The notes under the pieces were generated by a model. The model was not told the origin of the DNA. It was given only the letters and a program-made list of their open reading frames with translations, and searched no databases. Below, piece after piece: positions 16,930 to 25,389 of a stretch of 64,000 nt of DNA (its first letter is position 1; every line of letters starts with the position of its first letter). Origin of the DNA: Microbispora hainanensis (GTDB lineage Bacteria; Actinomycetota; Actinomycetes; Streptosporangiales; Streptosporangiaceae); the NCBI RefSeq assembly GCF_006874475.1, contig NZ_VIRM01000041.1, positions 1 through 64,000 of the forward strand, read 5' to 3'. Made by a program: the position numbers and the translations under genes.

Positions 16930-19077
16930 GTGTCGATCGAGATTCCCCGCACCGACGGAGCTCTGGCGAGACTGGCCCGGTTCTGTTATCGCCGGCGCCG
17001 CCTGGTCGTCCTGACCTGGATCGTCGGCGTGATCGCCGTGGCGTTCGCCGGTTTCGGCTATGGTGCCGCCCCCGAGAACGACTTCTCGGGCGGGAACTCC
17101 GACTCCGCCAAGGCGCAGGCGCTGATCGAGAAGCACTTCCCCGAGCGGCAGGGAGACACGCTGACTCTCGCCATCAGGGCAGAGCGGGGAATCGACGATC
17201 CCGCCGCCCGTCAGAGGATCGAGAAGACACTCGCCGATCTGACGGCCGCACCGGTCGTGGGACCGGTGACCTCGCCCTACCAGGACAAGAGCCTGGTGAC
17301 CGCGGATCGCCGCATCGCCCGCACGACCATCCCGCTGACCCGGAAGGAGGTGGACAAGACCGAGGTCAAGCCCTTGGTGGACATGGTCAGGAACGCCTCC
17401 GGCGACGGCGTGACGCTGGCGCTGGGCGGGACTCAGGCGGAGAAGGCCGAGACACCTCCGCAGGGCTCGGCGGAGAGCGTGGGCATCCTGGCCGCAGCGG
17501 TGATCCTGTTCGTCGCCTTCGGGTCGCTGGTGGCGATGGGCTTGCCGATCGTGACCGCGCTGCTGGCGATCACCGCCGGAATCGCCCTGATGAAGCTGGT
17601 CGGCTATCTGGTCCCCGCGCCGGATTTCACCGTCATCATCGCCGCGATGGTGGGGCTCGGCGTCGGCATCGACTACGCACTGTTCATCGTGACCCGCTAC
17701 AAGGACGGCCTGCAGGACGGCGACGACCCCGAAAGCGCCACGGTCAAGGCCATCACCACCGCCGGTCACGCGGTGCTGTTCGCCGGCACGACCGTCGTGA
17801 TCGCGCTGATGGGCCTGTTCGTCATGGGACAGCGGCTGATGACCGGAGTGGCCGTCGCCACGTCGGTGATCGTGCTGGTGACGATGATCGCCGCGGTGAC
17901 TCTGCTGCCGGCGTTCCTGGGCTTCACCGGCTACAAGATCAACGCGCTGCGCCTGCCCCGCCGCACGTCCCGGGAGCGCCGTACCCTCGCCGAGCGCTGG
18001 GCCGGTGTGGTGCAGCGCAGGCCGCTGGTCTCCGCCGCTCTGGCCGGCGCGGTCCTGGTGGTGCTGGCCGCTCCCACCCTGTCGATGCGGCTGAGCAACC
18101 CCGACGCCAGTGTCCAGCCCCGCGACAGGAGCAGCTACCTCTCGTACGAGATCCTCTCCGAGGGCTTCGGCCCCGGCTACGGCGCACCCCTGATCTTCGC
18201 CACCGAGGCCGGATCCGGCCAGGCCGATCTGCGTCCCCTCGTCGCAGCGGTCGGCGCGACCGAGGGCATCGCCTACGCCATGCCTCCTCAGGTCAGCGAT
18301 GACGGGCAGGCCGCGATCTTCATGGCCTTCCCCACGACCGGCTATCAGGACGAGGCGACCGCGGACCTGGTGCACCGGCTCCGCGACGACGTGCTGCCCA
18401 CGGCGCCCGGCGGCAAGGGGGTCTACGTCGGCGGTCCGAACGCCGCGACGATCGACACAGCCGACGACGTCGGCTCGCGCCTGCCCCTGATGATCGCGGT
18501 CGTCGTCGCGGTGTCCCTGGTGCTGTTGATCGCGCTGGTCCGGTCGGTCACGATCGCGGTGCAGGCCGCTGTCATGAATCTGCTGTCGATCGGCGCCGCC
18601 TACGGCGTGCTCGTCGCGGTCGTCCAGTGGGGATGGCTGGGCTCGGCCCTCGGTTTCCCCACGACCATGCCGATCACGACGTGGGTGCCCATGATGATCT
18701 TCCCGGTCCTGTTCGGCCTGTCCATGGACTACGAGGTCTTCCTGATCTCGCGGGTGCGCGAGGAGTACGAACGCACCGGTGACACCCGGACGGCCGTCGC
18801 CCGCGGAATGGCGCGGACCGCCAAGGTCATCACGGCCGCGGCCGCCATCATGATCGCCGTTTTCACGACATCCCTGCTCGGCTCCGACGTCGCGGTGAAG
18901 CAGGGCGGTCTCGGCATGGCCGTGGCCGTGCTGATCGACGCCACCGTCATCCGGCTGGTCCTCGTCCCCGCGGTGATGGAACTGTGCGGCAAGGCCAACT
19001 GGTGGATGCCCGGACGCCGGGCACCGAAGCCGGCCCCCGCACCATCCGCCGAGGTCGGGGAGGAGGTCAGGGTCTGA
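16930..19077 (+). CDS. MMPL-family RND transporter
   Basis: A 715-residue inner-membrane protein with two repeats of one helix, a large extracytoplasmic loop and a five-helix block, as in MmpL/ActII-3 proteins. Helix-block motifs are GLGVGIDYALFIVTRYKDGL in the first half and GLSMDYEVFLISRVREEY in the second, with the proton-relay Asp-Tyr pair in both. I chose GTG 16930 because AGGAGA lies seven bases before it; an upstream in-frame GTG at 16915 would overlap that site. Such proteins export lipids, siderophores or drugs by proton motive force; no substrate clue is nearby. Confidence 0.87.
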   Translation: MSIEIPRTDGALARLARFCYRRRRLVVLTWIVGVIAVAFAGFGYGAAPENDFSGGNSDSAKAQALIEKHFPERQGDTLTLAIRAERGIDDPAARQRIEKTLADLTAAPVVGPVTSPYQDKSLVTADRRIARTTIPLTRKEVDKTEVKPLVDMVRNASGDGVTLALGGTQAEKAETPPQGSAESVGILAAAVILFVAFGSLVAMGLPIVTALLAITAGIALMKLVGYLVPAPDFTVIIAAMVGLGVGIDYALFIVTRYKDGLQDGDDPESATVKAITTAGHAVLFAGTTVVIALMGLFVMGQRLMTGVAVATSVIVLVTMIAAVTLLPAFLGFTGYKINALRLPRRTSRERRTLAERWAGVVQRRPLVSAALAGAVLVVLAAPTLSMRLSNPDASVQPRDRSSYLSYEILSEGFGPGYGAPLIFATEAGSGQADLRPLVAAVGATEGIAYAMPPQVSDDGQAAIFMAFPTTGYQDEATADLVHRLRDDVLPTAPGGKGVYVGGPNAATIDTADDVGSRLPLMIAVVVAVSLVLLIALVRSVTIAVQAAVMNLLSIGAAYGVLVAVVQWGWLGSALGFPTTMPITTWVPMMIFPVLFGLSMDYEVFLISRVREEYERTGDTRTAVARGMARTAKVITAAAAIMIAVFTTSLLGSDVAVKQGGLGMAVAVLIDATVIRLVLVPAVMELCGKANWWMPGRRAPKPAPAPSAEVGEEVRV

Positions 19078-19078
19078 G

Positions 19079-19705
19079 TCATCGGATCACCAGGGCGGGG
19101 TGGCGCGGGTCCTCGACGCGGACGGCCACGTCGGCGGCTCGCAGCGGCCCGGTCTCGCGCTCGTACCGCTCGTAGGCGGGCAGCGTCCACCGCTCCTCCG
19201 GCGGTGTGCGGCGGGCCAGCGCGGCGGCCGACAGGGACAGATGGACGGTCACGTCGAACGGCAGGCCGCGCCCGAGCAGCAGCGCGCCGTCGATCAGCAC
19301 CACCCCGCCCGGCTTCAGCGTCACGTAGCCGGCACGGGTGGCCCGGTCGCGCTCGCTGTCCCACAGCGAGGGCAGCACCCGGCCCGTACGGCCCGGCTCC
19401 AGCGGCCCGAGCACCTCGCGGACGAGGCCGCCCACGTCGAGCCACTCGTCGTGGAACACGTCGGGGTCGGTCCGGCCGAACTCCAGCCGCAGCGAGGCCG
19501 GGCGCAGGAACCCGGCCGCGGGCACCCGCAGGACCTCCCTGCCGCGCAGGCGCAGCGGCTCCACCAGGTCGTCGGCCAGCCGCCCCGGCCCGGCGGCGGG
19601 AGCGCCGTCCACGGCGACCCGCACCCACGCGTCGCGCGGCCGGTCGGCGATCAGGTCGGCGAGTTCCTCCACGAGCAGGGACGGGGAGACGGGACGGGCA
19701 CGCAC
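19079..19705 (-). CDS. Uridine-kinase-like P-loop protein with degenerate nucleotide site
   Basis: A 208-residue protein resembling actinobacterial 'uridine kinase' annotations: VAVDGAPAAGPGRLADDLV at the P-loop position, VLIDGALLLGRGLPFD as the later strand and VEDPRHPAL at the end. The P-loop Lys-Ser/Thr is missing (GPGRLA in place of GKTxLA), so phosphotransfer is doubtful even though the fold is kept. GTG 19703-19705 was chosen to begin the conserved region. It converges on the MMPL gene with one base between stops and may be co-transcribed with the PNPOx-family gene, 11 bases upstream. Confidence 0.65.
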   Translation of the reverse strand: MRARPVSPSLLVEELADLIADRPRDAWVRVAVDGAPAAGPGRLADDLVEPLRLRGREVLRVPAAGFLRPASLRLEFGRTDPDVFHDEWLDVGGLVREVLGPLEPGRTGRVLPSLWDSERDRATRAGYVTLKPGGVVLIDGALLLGRGLPFDVTVHLSLSAAALARRTPPEERWTLPAYERYERETGPLRAADVAVRVEDPRHPALVIR

Positions 19706-19716
19706 GTGCCCATCAT

Positions 19717-20124
19717 CTACCCGTTCAGCCGGCGGCCGGAGATCTGCTCGGGGGCGACCACGATGAAGTGGTCGCGGCTTCCGGGCACCCACGGTGTGAG
19801 CGGCAGCGCCGACAGGCGGGCGATCTCCTCCGGGTCGGAGACCGCGCGGGCGTGCCCGACCGCGGTCACCGACCAGCCCGTACGGAATGTCGGGTCGAAG
19901 TCGTCGGCCTCGAAGGCCACGACGGCGTTGCGCGCCGCGGCGGCGAGCTTGGACCCGGGGGCGGTGCGGATGACGATGTTCCCGTCGAGCAGGCAGAAGT
20001 TGACCGGCTGGACGGCGGGGAGGGCGCGATCGGTGAAGACGATCCTCCCGATGGGGACGGAGGCCAGCAGGTCGAGGCACTGCCCTCCGCTGAGGATCTC
20101 CAGGCCGGCCGAGTCGAGCTTCAT
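19717..20124 (-). CDS. Pyridoxamine 5'-phosphate oxidase-like flavin/F420-binding protein
   Basis: A 135-residue split-barrel protein: GRIVFTDRALPAVQPVNFCL near the N-terminus, a central VAFEADDFDP strand and GWSVTAVGHARAV, then a C-terminal segment ending HFIVVAPEQISGRRL. This family binds FMN or F420 and in mycobacteria several members belong to the DosR dormancy regulon. Here a DosR-like box is centred 43.5 bases upstream of the ATG. The enzyme's substrate is unknown. Confidence 0.83.
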   Translation of the reverse strand: MKLDSAGLEILSGGQCLDLLASVPIGRIVFTDRALPAVQPVNFCLLDGNIVIRTAPGSKLAAAARNAVVAFEADDFDPTFRTGWSVTAVGHARAVSDPEEIARLSALPLTPWVPGSRDHFIVVAPEQISGRRLNG

Positions 20125-20157
20125 GTCTGCAAGCCTGCGCGATCGGCCGTCGCCGGG

Positions 20158-20177
20158 TTAGGGACGAAGGTCCCGTT
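20158..20177 (-). promoter_or_regulatory. DosR-like binding box upstream of the PNPOx-family gene
   Basis: TTAGGGACGAAGGTCCCGTT contains the perfect inverted repeat GGGAC-N4-GTCCC and matches 15 of 20 positions of the mycobacterial DosR consensus TTSGGGACTWWAGTCCCSAA. Its centre (20167.5) is 43.5 bases before the ATG of the minus-strand gene. Confidence 0.6.
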
Positions 20178-20183
20178 GTCCAC

Positions 20184-20318
20184 GTCGATCGGCCCGGTGT
20201 CCGTGGGCGCGGTGTCGATGGGCCCGGTGTCCGTGGGCGCGGTGTCGATCGGCCCGGTGTCCATGGGCGCGGTGTCGATGGGCGCGGTGTCGATGGGCGC
20301 GGCGTCGATCGGCCCGGC
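20184..20318. repeat. 15-bp tandem array, nine units, ending at a stop codon
   Basis: Nine units with perfect 15-bp period (GTCGATCGGCCCGGT, GTCCGTGGGCGCGGT and variants) run without a gap and end exactly at the stop codon (20319-20321) of the minus-strand regulator gene. They fill most of the space between it and the next gene. Confidence 0.9.
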
Positions 20319-20960
20319 TCAGCCGTCCCGCCCGGCCTTGAGGCGGGCGGCGAGCGCGGCGGCCTGGGTGCGGCGCTGCATGTCGAGCTTGCTCAGCAGG
20401 TTGGACACGTAGTTCTTGACCGTCTTCTCGGCCAGGAACATCCGCTCGCCGATCTGGCGGTTGGTCAGGCCCTCGCCGATCAGCTCCAGGATCTGCCGCT
20501 CCTGGTCCGACAGCGCGGCCAGCGGATCCTTCTTCGCGGCCTGGTCGCGCAGCCGGTGCAGCATCGCGGCCGTGGTCTGCGGGTCGAGCAGCGACTGCCC
20601 GCCGGCCACCGTGCGCACCGCGCCCACCAGGTCGGAGCCGTGGATCTGCTTGAGCACATAACCGGCCGCCCCGGCCATGACCGCGTTGAACAACGCCTCG
20701 TCGTCGGCGAAGGAGGTCAGCATCAGGCAGGCCAGGCCGGGCACCTTCGAGCGCACCTCACGGCAGACGTCCACCCCGCTGCCGTCGGGCAGGCGCACGT
20801 CGAGCACCGCCACATCCGGCTTCAGCGCGGGGATGCGGGCCACGGCCGACTCGGCCGTGCCCGCCTCGCCGACGACCTCGATGTCGTCCTCGGCGTCCAG
20901 CAACGCCGCCACCCCACGCCGTACGACCTCGTGGTCGTCCACCAGGAACACCCGAATCAT
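20319..20960 (-). CDS. devR: DosR/DevR-type response regulator
   Basis: A 213-residue NarL-family regulator very close to mycobacterial DosR/DevR over its length: it starts MIRVFLVDDHEVVRRGV, the phospho-acceptor is in VAVLDVRLPDGSGVDVC, then GYVLKQI, and the helix-turn-helix has LSDQERQILELIGEGLTN and MFLAEKTVKNYVSNLLSKL. DosR answers hypoxia and nitric oxide through haem kinases; none is adjacent. TAGCGT lies seven bases before the ATG with no ribosome site, so the mRNA is probably leaderless. A DosR-like half box lies 43.5 bases upstream, suggesting self-control. Confidence 0.85.
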   Translation of the reverse strand: MIRVFLVDDHEVVRRGVAALLDAEDDIEVVGEAGTAESAVARIPALKPDVAVLDVRLPDGSGVDVCREVRSKVPGLACLMLTSFADDEALFNAVMAGAAGYVLKQIHGSDLVGAVRTVAGGQSLLDPQTTAAMLHRLRDQAAKKDPLAALSDQERQILELIGEGLTNRQIGERMFLAEKTVKNYVSNLLSKLDMQRRTQAAALAARLKAGRDG

Positions 20961-21010
20961 GACCTGGACGCTAGCCTTCCTCGGGCCGCCGGAGAAGTGC
21001 CGAAGGTCCC
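20961..21010 (-). promoter_or_regulatory. Promoter and weaker DosR-like box of devR
   Basis: On the minus strand GGGACCTTCGGCAC (20997-21010) shares the 10-mer GGGACCTTCG with the box in front of the PNPOx-family gene; the other half is degenerate. Its centre is again 43.5 bases from the start codon. The -10 hexamer TAGCGT is at 20973-20968. Confidence 0.5.
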
Positions 21011-21038
21011 GCGTGTCGGCCTCGTCTCATGCCGGACC

Positions 21039-22442
21039 TCAGTGGCGGGACAGGCGGCGCAGGGCGCTCCTGATCCTGCCGCCGAACGGCGCGCGCCGCC
21101 GGGGCTGGGCGTCGCGGGCCACCCGCAGCTCCGCGAGGGCCGTGGCCGCGTCGGGCCGCTTGGCCGGTGTGGGATCGCGCATCCGCCGTACGAGGTCCAT
21201 GACCTCGGGGGCGACGCCTCCGGCGTCCGGCTCGGCGTCCATGCCGGGGGCGGGCAGCTCGCCGGTGAGGAGCTGGAAGGCGATCACCCCGGCCGAGTAG
21301 ACGTCGGCGGCCGGGGTCATCCGGTCCGGGCGGGCCCGGCACTCGGGGGCGACGTAGTGGACGTCGAGGATGTTGGGCAGCTCGTTGGCCACGGTGTGCT
21401 TGCGCGGGCCGGGCTTGGCGTAGTCGAAGCCGGTCAGCATCCCGTTGCCGTCGTCGGTGACGAGCACGCAGGCGGGGGTCAGCGCCCTGTGGATGACATT
21501 GTTGGCGTGGACGTGGGCGAGGCCGTCCAGCATGTCCTCCATCACGGTGAGCTTGGCGTCGATGCCCAGCTTGCGCCCGGTGAGATGCAGGTGCAGGGCC
21601 TGCCCGTGGACGTCGTCGAGCACGAGCACGAACCGGCTCTCGTCGTCGATGGCGAAGAAGTCCCGTGAGCGTACGACGCAGGGATGCGGCGGGATCTTGG
21701 CGAGCGACTGGTAGGCGTTGGCGATCCGGCGCTGCTCGGCCACCCGCCGCCGCTGCTCGGCCATCGGGTCGGCGCGATAGACCCGCAGCAGCACGGTCCC
21801 GCTGGTCGGGGCGGTCGCGTTGACGGCGCGATACTCGGTGACCCGGCTGTCGCCGCCGAGCTGCTCCTCCACCTCCCAGTTGCCGAAGCGCGGGGGCGCG
21901 GTCGAGCGGCGCACGGTGCCGTTCAGCGCCTCCAGGATCGCGGTGCGGTACGGCTCGGCGTCGCGGCTGCACCCGTGCCGCACCCGGGACACGTCACTGA
22001 GCATGGGGATGAGCCCGGCGATCGTGGTGACGTGCCGGGCGTCCCGGCCGGTGGGGTCGACGAGGACGGCTCCGGGCGCGGTCAGCACCACCACGTTGTC
22101 GACGTACAACCGCTCCAGCTCGCGGTGCTCCTCGATCAGCAGGCCCTTCAGCGCCCGCGCGGTGCCGCGCAGCTTGGCCACCGGCGAGCCGAACGCCTCC
22201 CGGTGCTGGGGGAACCACCGGGTGCCCGACACCTCGAACCGGCCCCGGGCCCCCTTCACGTCGATCACCACGAGGGAGTGGCCGGTGAGCACGACCACGT
22301 CCACCTCGAACAGGTCGGCTCCGCGCGGGATCTCGATGTTGTGCAGGAGCAGCCAGTCGTCAGGGGCGTTGTCCCGCAGGTGCGCGATGACCCTTCGCTC
22401 GGCGTCATTGACGGGGCGTCCGCCACCGACGATATGAGCCAT
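21039..22442 (-). CDS. NERD domain plus protein-kinase-like domain (probable pseudokinase)
   Basis: A 467-residue cytoplasmic protein. Residues about 10-130 form a NERD (nuclease-related) domain, with E46-x-D48 and D61-x-K63 (VVIDVKG) fitting a PD-(D/E)XK-type site. Residues about 180-430 form a kinase fold, but the HRD motif is HRALTP (about 318), the DFG position reads GFDYA (about 338), and the ATP lysine position reads LLRVYRA, so catalysis is doubtful; the APE motif is kept. NERD-kinase fusions occur in phage-defence proteins such as PglW; this one is smaller and has no defence genes beside it. I chose ATG 22440-22442 because upstream frame sequence looks non-coding. Confidence 0.75.
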   Translation of the reverse strand: MAHIVGGGRPVNDAERRVIAHLRDNAPDDWLLLHNIEIPRGADLFEVDVVVLTGHSLVVIDVKGARGRFEVSGTRWFPQHREAFGSPVAKLRGTARALKGLLIEEHRELERLYVDNVVVLTAPGAVLVDPTGRDARHVTTIAGLIPMLSDVSRVRHGCSRDAEPYRTAILEALNGTVRRSTAPPRFGNWEVEEQLGGDSRVTEYRAVNATAPTSGTVLLRVYRADPMAEQRRRVAEQRRIANAYQSLAKIPPHPCVVRSRDFFAIDDESRFVLVLDDVHGQALHLHLTGRKLGIDAKLTVMEDMLDGLAHVHANNVIHRALTPACVLVTDDGNGMLTGFDYAKPGPRKHTVANELPNILDVHYVAPECRARPDRMTPAADVYSAGVIAFQLLTGELPAPGMDAEPDAGGVAPEVMDLVRRMRDPTPAKRPDAATALAELRVARDAQPRRRAPFGGRIRSALRRLSRH

Positions 22443-22628
22443 CTCTGCCGCTCCGCCTCTCTGACCAGATTGAGAACTTAATCCTCCTAGGTAGCGGTAT
22501 TCCCGCGCCACCACTGATTCCCCCGCATTGTCCCAGGGGAAATCTGGAGCCCCATCTTCGGGCCCGCTCTGGTCGGGGATGGCGGCCATCGCGGTTTGTG
22601 GCGGCTGTGCCGGGAAACGGTGTATTTC

Positions 22629-23675
22629 ATGCGAGTTGTCGTGATTGGGGCAAGCGGGAACGTCGGCACGAGCCTGCTCGCCACCCTGGAGTCCGAGCCC
22701 GCCGTGACCTCCGTCGTCGGCGTGGCCAGGCGGAAGCCGGACTGGCAGCCGGCCAAGACCGAGTGGCGTACGGCCGACATCTTCAGGGACGACCTCGATC
22801 CGATCTTCGCGGGCGCCGACGCGGTCGTGCACCTGGCCTGGCTGTTCCAGCCCACGCACGACCCGGTCACGACCTGGAACTCCAACGTGCTCGGCGGCAT
22901 GCGCGTCTTCGACGCCGCCGTCCGGGCCGGGGTCTCCGTCCTCGTCCACTCGTCGTCCGTGGGTGCGTACTCGCCCGGGCCGAAGGACCCGCCCGTCGAC
23001 GAGTCGTGGCCCACCCACGGCTGGCCGAACGCCGCGTACGGGCGGGAGAAGGCCTACATCGAGCGCGTGCTCGACATCTTCGAGCGCGACCACCCGGACA
23101 TCCGCGTGGTGCGGATGCGCCCGGGGTTCATCTTCAAGGAGGAGGCCGGGACCGAGCAGCGCCGGCTGTTCGCCGGGCCGTTCCTGCCGCAGCGGCTGTT
23201 GCGGCGGGAGCGGATCCCGTTCGTGCCGGACATGCCGCGCCTGCGGTTCCAGGCGCTCCACTCCGAGGACGCCGGCGAGGCGTTCCGGCTGGCGCTCACT
23301 CGCGACGTGCGGGGCGCGTTCAACCTCGCCGCCGGCCCGGTGATCGACCCGGCCGTGCTGGCGGACCTGCTCGGCGCGCGGCGTGTGTCGGTCCCGGCCG
23401 CGGTGGTGCGCACGGCGGTGTCGGCCGGCTGGCACCTGCGGCTGATCCCGGCCTCGCCCGGCATGGTGGAGATGGTCCTCCAGATCCCGGTCATGGACAC
23501 CACCCGAGCCCGCGAGGAGCTGGGCTGGCGGCCCCGGCACAGCGCGGTGGACGCCCTGCGCGCGGCGATCGAGGGAATGCGGCGCGGTGCGGGCATGGAG
23601 ACCCCGCCGCTCGCGCCCGACTCGGGCCGGGAGCGGGTCAGGGAGGTCACGACGGGCGTGGGCACCCGGCCATAG
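22629..23675 (+). CDS. NAD-dependent epimerase/dehydratase family protein
   Basis: A 348-residue short-chain extended reductase. The Rossmann motif is VIGASGNVGTSLL at the N-terminus, followed by VVHLAW, VHSSSVGAY (the catalytic Ser region) and AAYGREKAYIE, giving the Tyr-x3-Lys pair. The start ATG 22629 gives a glycine motif at the normal distance; no good ribosome site is seen. Sugar-nucleotide epimerases and related enzymes share this fold; the substrate is unknown. It is divergent from the NERD gene. Confidence 0.83.
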   Translation: MRVVVIGASGNVGTSLLATLESEPAVTSVVGVARRKPDWQPAKTEWRTADIFRDDLDPIFAGADAVVHLAWLFQPTHDPVTTWNSNVLGGMRVFDAAVRAGVSVLVHSSSVGAYSPGPKDPPVDESWPTHGWPNAAYGREKAYIERVLDIFERDHPDIRVVRMRPGFIFKEEAGTEQRRLFAGPFLPQRLLRRERIPFVPDMPRLRFQALHSEDAGEAFRLALTRDVRGAFNLAAGPVIDPAVLADLLGARRVSVPAAVVRTAVSAGWHLRLIPASPGMVEMVLQIPVMDTTRAREELGWRPRHSAVDALRAAIEGMRRGAGMETPPLAPDSGRERVREVTTGVGTRP

Positions 23676-23738
23676 ATACAGGCCCACCTGGAAACGGCCG
23701 TGAGAGCGGCCCTGATAGGCGACGGCGAGGGAGGCGCG

Positions 23739-23987
23739 ATGGCGCTGCTCGACCCCGACTGTGTACGGCGGCTGCTGGAGTCGGCCGACCCGGACGTCGC
23801 GCTGGTGTTCGTCCGCGGCGAGTGCCGGGTGATGCCGCTCGACGAGATCGACGAGAAGCATCGCAAGCTCGTGGTGGTGCGCCGCGCGGACCTGCCCGAG
23901 GCCCAGGGCGACGAACCGGTGACGGAGGAACGGGTGGAGGCGCTCACGCGGTGCCTGGAGAACGCCGTACGCGACCTCGGCGGCTGA
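23739..23987 (+). CDS. Small acidic protein of unknown function
   Basis: An 82-residue soluble protein starting MALLDPDCVRRLLESADPD, with a central strand VALVFVRGECRVM and a mixed charged C-terminus. The ATG at 23739 has GAGGGAGG in front; an earlier in-frame GTG at 23700 is less likely. No domain is recognised. It follows the epimerase by 63 bases. Confidence 0.6.
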   Translation: MALLDPDCVRRLLESADPDVALVFVRGECRVMPLDEIDEKHRKLVVVRRADLPEAQGDEPVTEERVEALTRCLENAVRDLGG

Positions 23988-24454
23988 GGCCGCCACCCGC
24001 CTGGTGATGCGTGACGGAGGCGTCACGTTCGGTAACATCGTCTCGGACATCCCCCGTCTGAGAGTGGTCCCGGCCTTCCCGTCTGATGCCGTCCTCTGAG
24101 ACAAATGACGGCGTGTCGCGCGCTGACCCAAAATTCCGGAAAGCGCGGCGGATAAATCGGACAGTGAACTTCGCACCGCCGGACAAATCAGGATCAAAAG
24201 CTATCGCAAGCTGTGATCTGATCGTCACTCTTCGTACGGAACCCCGAATGCCGCTCGTATTCGTTGCGTGCACGGTGGGTCACCTGTGAACATCAGGGAA
24301 AGGTCCGGAATCCCTCCTACCGGGTCGGCGGCGCGACAGCGGCGGGGATTCCGCCCATGGCGCGCGTCGACCGGATGGAAACGGATTCCTGATCGGGCCG
24401 ATCGACAGGTCCGAGACTTCGGTCTCGGCCGGCGCATATGGGGAGGGGGCCCCG
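23988..24454. other. 467-bp gap with AT-richer promoter-like segment and UUCG hairpin
   Basis: The stretch 24100-24215 is clearly AT-richer than its surroundings (AAATTCCGGAAAG, GGATAAATCGGAC, GGACAAATCAGG) and probably holds the promoter of the small membrane-protein gene. Near its end, CCGAGAC-TTCG-GTCTCGG (24411-24428) is a 7-bp stem with the stable UUCG tetraloop, 13 bases before the ribosome site GGGAGGGGG. Short open frames here look random. Confidence 0.5.
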
Positions 24455-24643
24455 ATGACTGCTATCAGGCCCCGCGGGAGCGGGGGACGCCGTCACGAAG
24501 GGCGGATTCACGACCCGGAGTTCGGCTCGTGGATCGGCGAGGTGGCCAGAGCGGTCCGGGACGTGGTTGACAGCACACCCCGGACCATCCGCCTCTGCGC
24601 CCTGATCGCGGTTGCCGCCGCGTCATGGGCATTCCTCAGGTAG
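24455..24643 (+). CDS. Small tail-anchored membrane protein
   Basis: A 62-residue protein with a basic Gly/Arg-rich N-terminus (MTAIRPRGSGGRRHEGR), an amphipathic middle (WIGEVARAVRDVVD) and one C-terminal hydrophobic helix (IRLCALIAVAAASWAFLR) ending the chain. GGGAGGGGG precedes the ATG at good distance, and a UUCG hairpin stands just upstream. Function unknown. Confidence 0.6.
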   Translation: MTAIRPRGSGGRRHEGRIHDPEFGSWIGEVARAVRDVVDSTPRTIRLCALIAVAAASWAFLR

Positions 24644-24750
24644 CCGTCCAGCAGCCATGAGGAGGTGGTCGCGGACCCAGGTTAAGGCGGCTGGAGAGTC
24701 GTGACGGCCCGGTTTACGGGATCGGGACGATAACCAGGGCCAACCCGGGG

Positions 24751-24794
24751 CTGACCAGGGGCCGACCAGGGGCCGACCAGGGGCCGACCAGGGT
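24751..24794. repeat. 11-bp tandem repeat (CCGACCAGGGG), four units
   Basis: Units CTGACCAGGGG, CCGACCAGGGG twice and CCGACCAGGGT, with a degenerate unit just upstream. Intergenic. Confidence 0.85.
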
Positions 24795-24860
24795 TGGGCC
24801 CGGCGCTTCCTGGGTCCGCGACAGGCTGCCGCTTGCCGACGGGGGAAGGCGGATGGGGGC

Positions 24861-24925
24861 CAGGTGATAGGGCCCAGGTGATAGGGCCCAGGTGATAGGG
24901 CCGGCTGATGGGGCCGGATGATGGG
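24861..24925. repeat. 14-bp tandem repeat (CAGGTGATAGGGCC), three exact units plus degenerate copies
   Basis: Exact units at 24861, 24875 and 24889, then GGCTGATGGGGCC and GGATGATGGGCAGG. The array ends 11 bases from the stop codon of the RsbW-like gene on the minus strand. The 24644-24936 gap holds only this array and the 11-bp one. Confidence 0.85.
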
Positions 24926-24936
24926 CAGGTGCCCGC

Positions 24937-25389
24937 TCAGACGGAGCGGGCGCCGCGCCCGAAGGCGGAGCCTCCGCCGGCGGCGGAGCCGCCCGCGTCC
25001 GCGCCGTCGTCGACCTGCATGGCCAGCCGGATCGTGGACTGCCCGGGGATCCTGTCGATGGTCACCGAGTCGCACAGCTCGCCCATGAGCCACAGGCCGA
25101 AGCCGCGGTCGCCGCGGCCGCTGGGCCGTTCGCTCGGCACCGCGCCGGGCCGCAGGACGCCGACGCGGTCGACGACGTCGACGGCGAGCGTGCCGCCGTC
25201 GCAGGAGATCGTCAGCGTCCCGGATCCCCCGCCGTGTTCGAGCACGTTGATGGCGGCCTCGTTGGCGGCGATGACCAGGTCGTCCAGCCGGGGTCCGGTG
25301 AGGCCCGCCTGCACGGCGTAGCGCTGGATGTTCTCACGCAGCGCCGCGAGATCATCCGTTATCGGCCACTGCCGGCGGTGATCCGCCAC
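24937..25389 (-). CDS. RsbW-like anti-sigma factor/ATP-binding protein
   Basis: A 150-residue HATPase_c_2 protein: LDDLVIAANEAAINVLEHGGG carries the N-box, VDVVDRVG the G1 region and GDRGFGLWLMGELCDSV the G2 region. Such kinases bind sigma factors and phosphorylate STAS antagonists. The last 25 residues are a Gly/Ala-rich tail with no domain. The STAS gene at 25471-25854 lies 81 bases upstream on the same strand and is the obvious partner. Confidence 0.82.
   Translation of the reverse strand: MADHRRQWPITDDLAALRENIQRYAVQAGLTGPRLDDLVIAANEAAINVLEHGGGSGTLTISCDGGTLAVDVVDRVGVLRPGAVPSERPSGRGDRGFGLWLMGELCDSVTIDRIPGQSTIRLAMQVDDGADAGGSAAGGGSAFGRGARSV

Noticed and set aside
16930-19077. Treating the MMPL gene as part of the decayed copper-type locus
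   Set aside because: It is full length with both transmembrane blocks and has its own ribosome site, so it is intact even though it adjoins the pseudogenes.
20184-20318. CRISPR array
   Set aside because: Units are 15 bp and contiguous with no spacers; it is a tandem repeat. The same holds for the other arrays.
24086-24289. Short frames in the AT-richer gap
   Set aside because: Composition and position fit promoter DNA; neither strand gives a protein-like sequence with a ribosome site.
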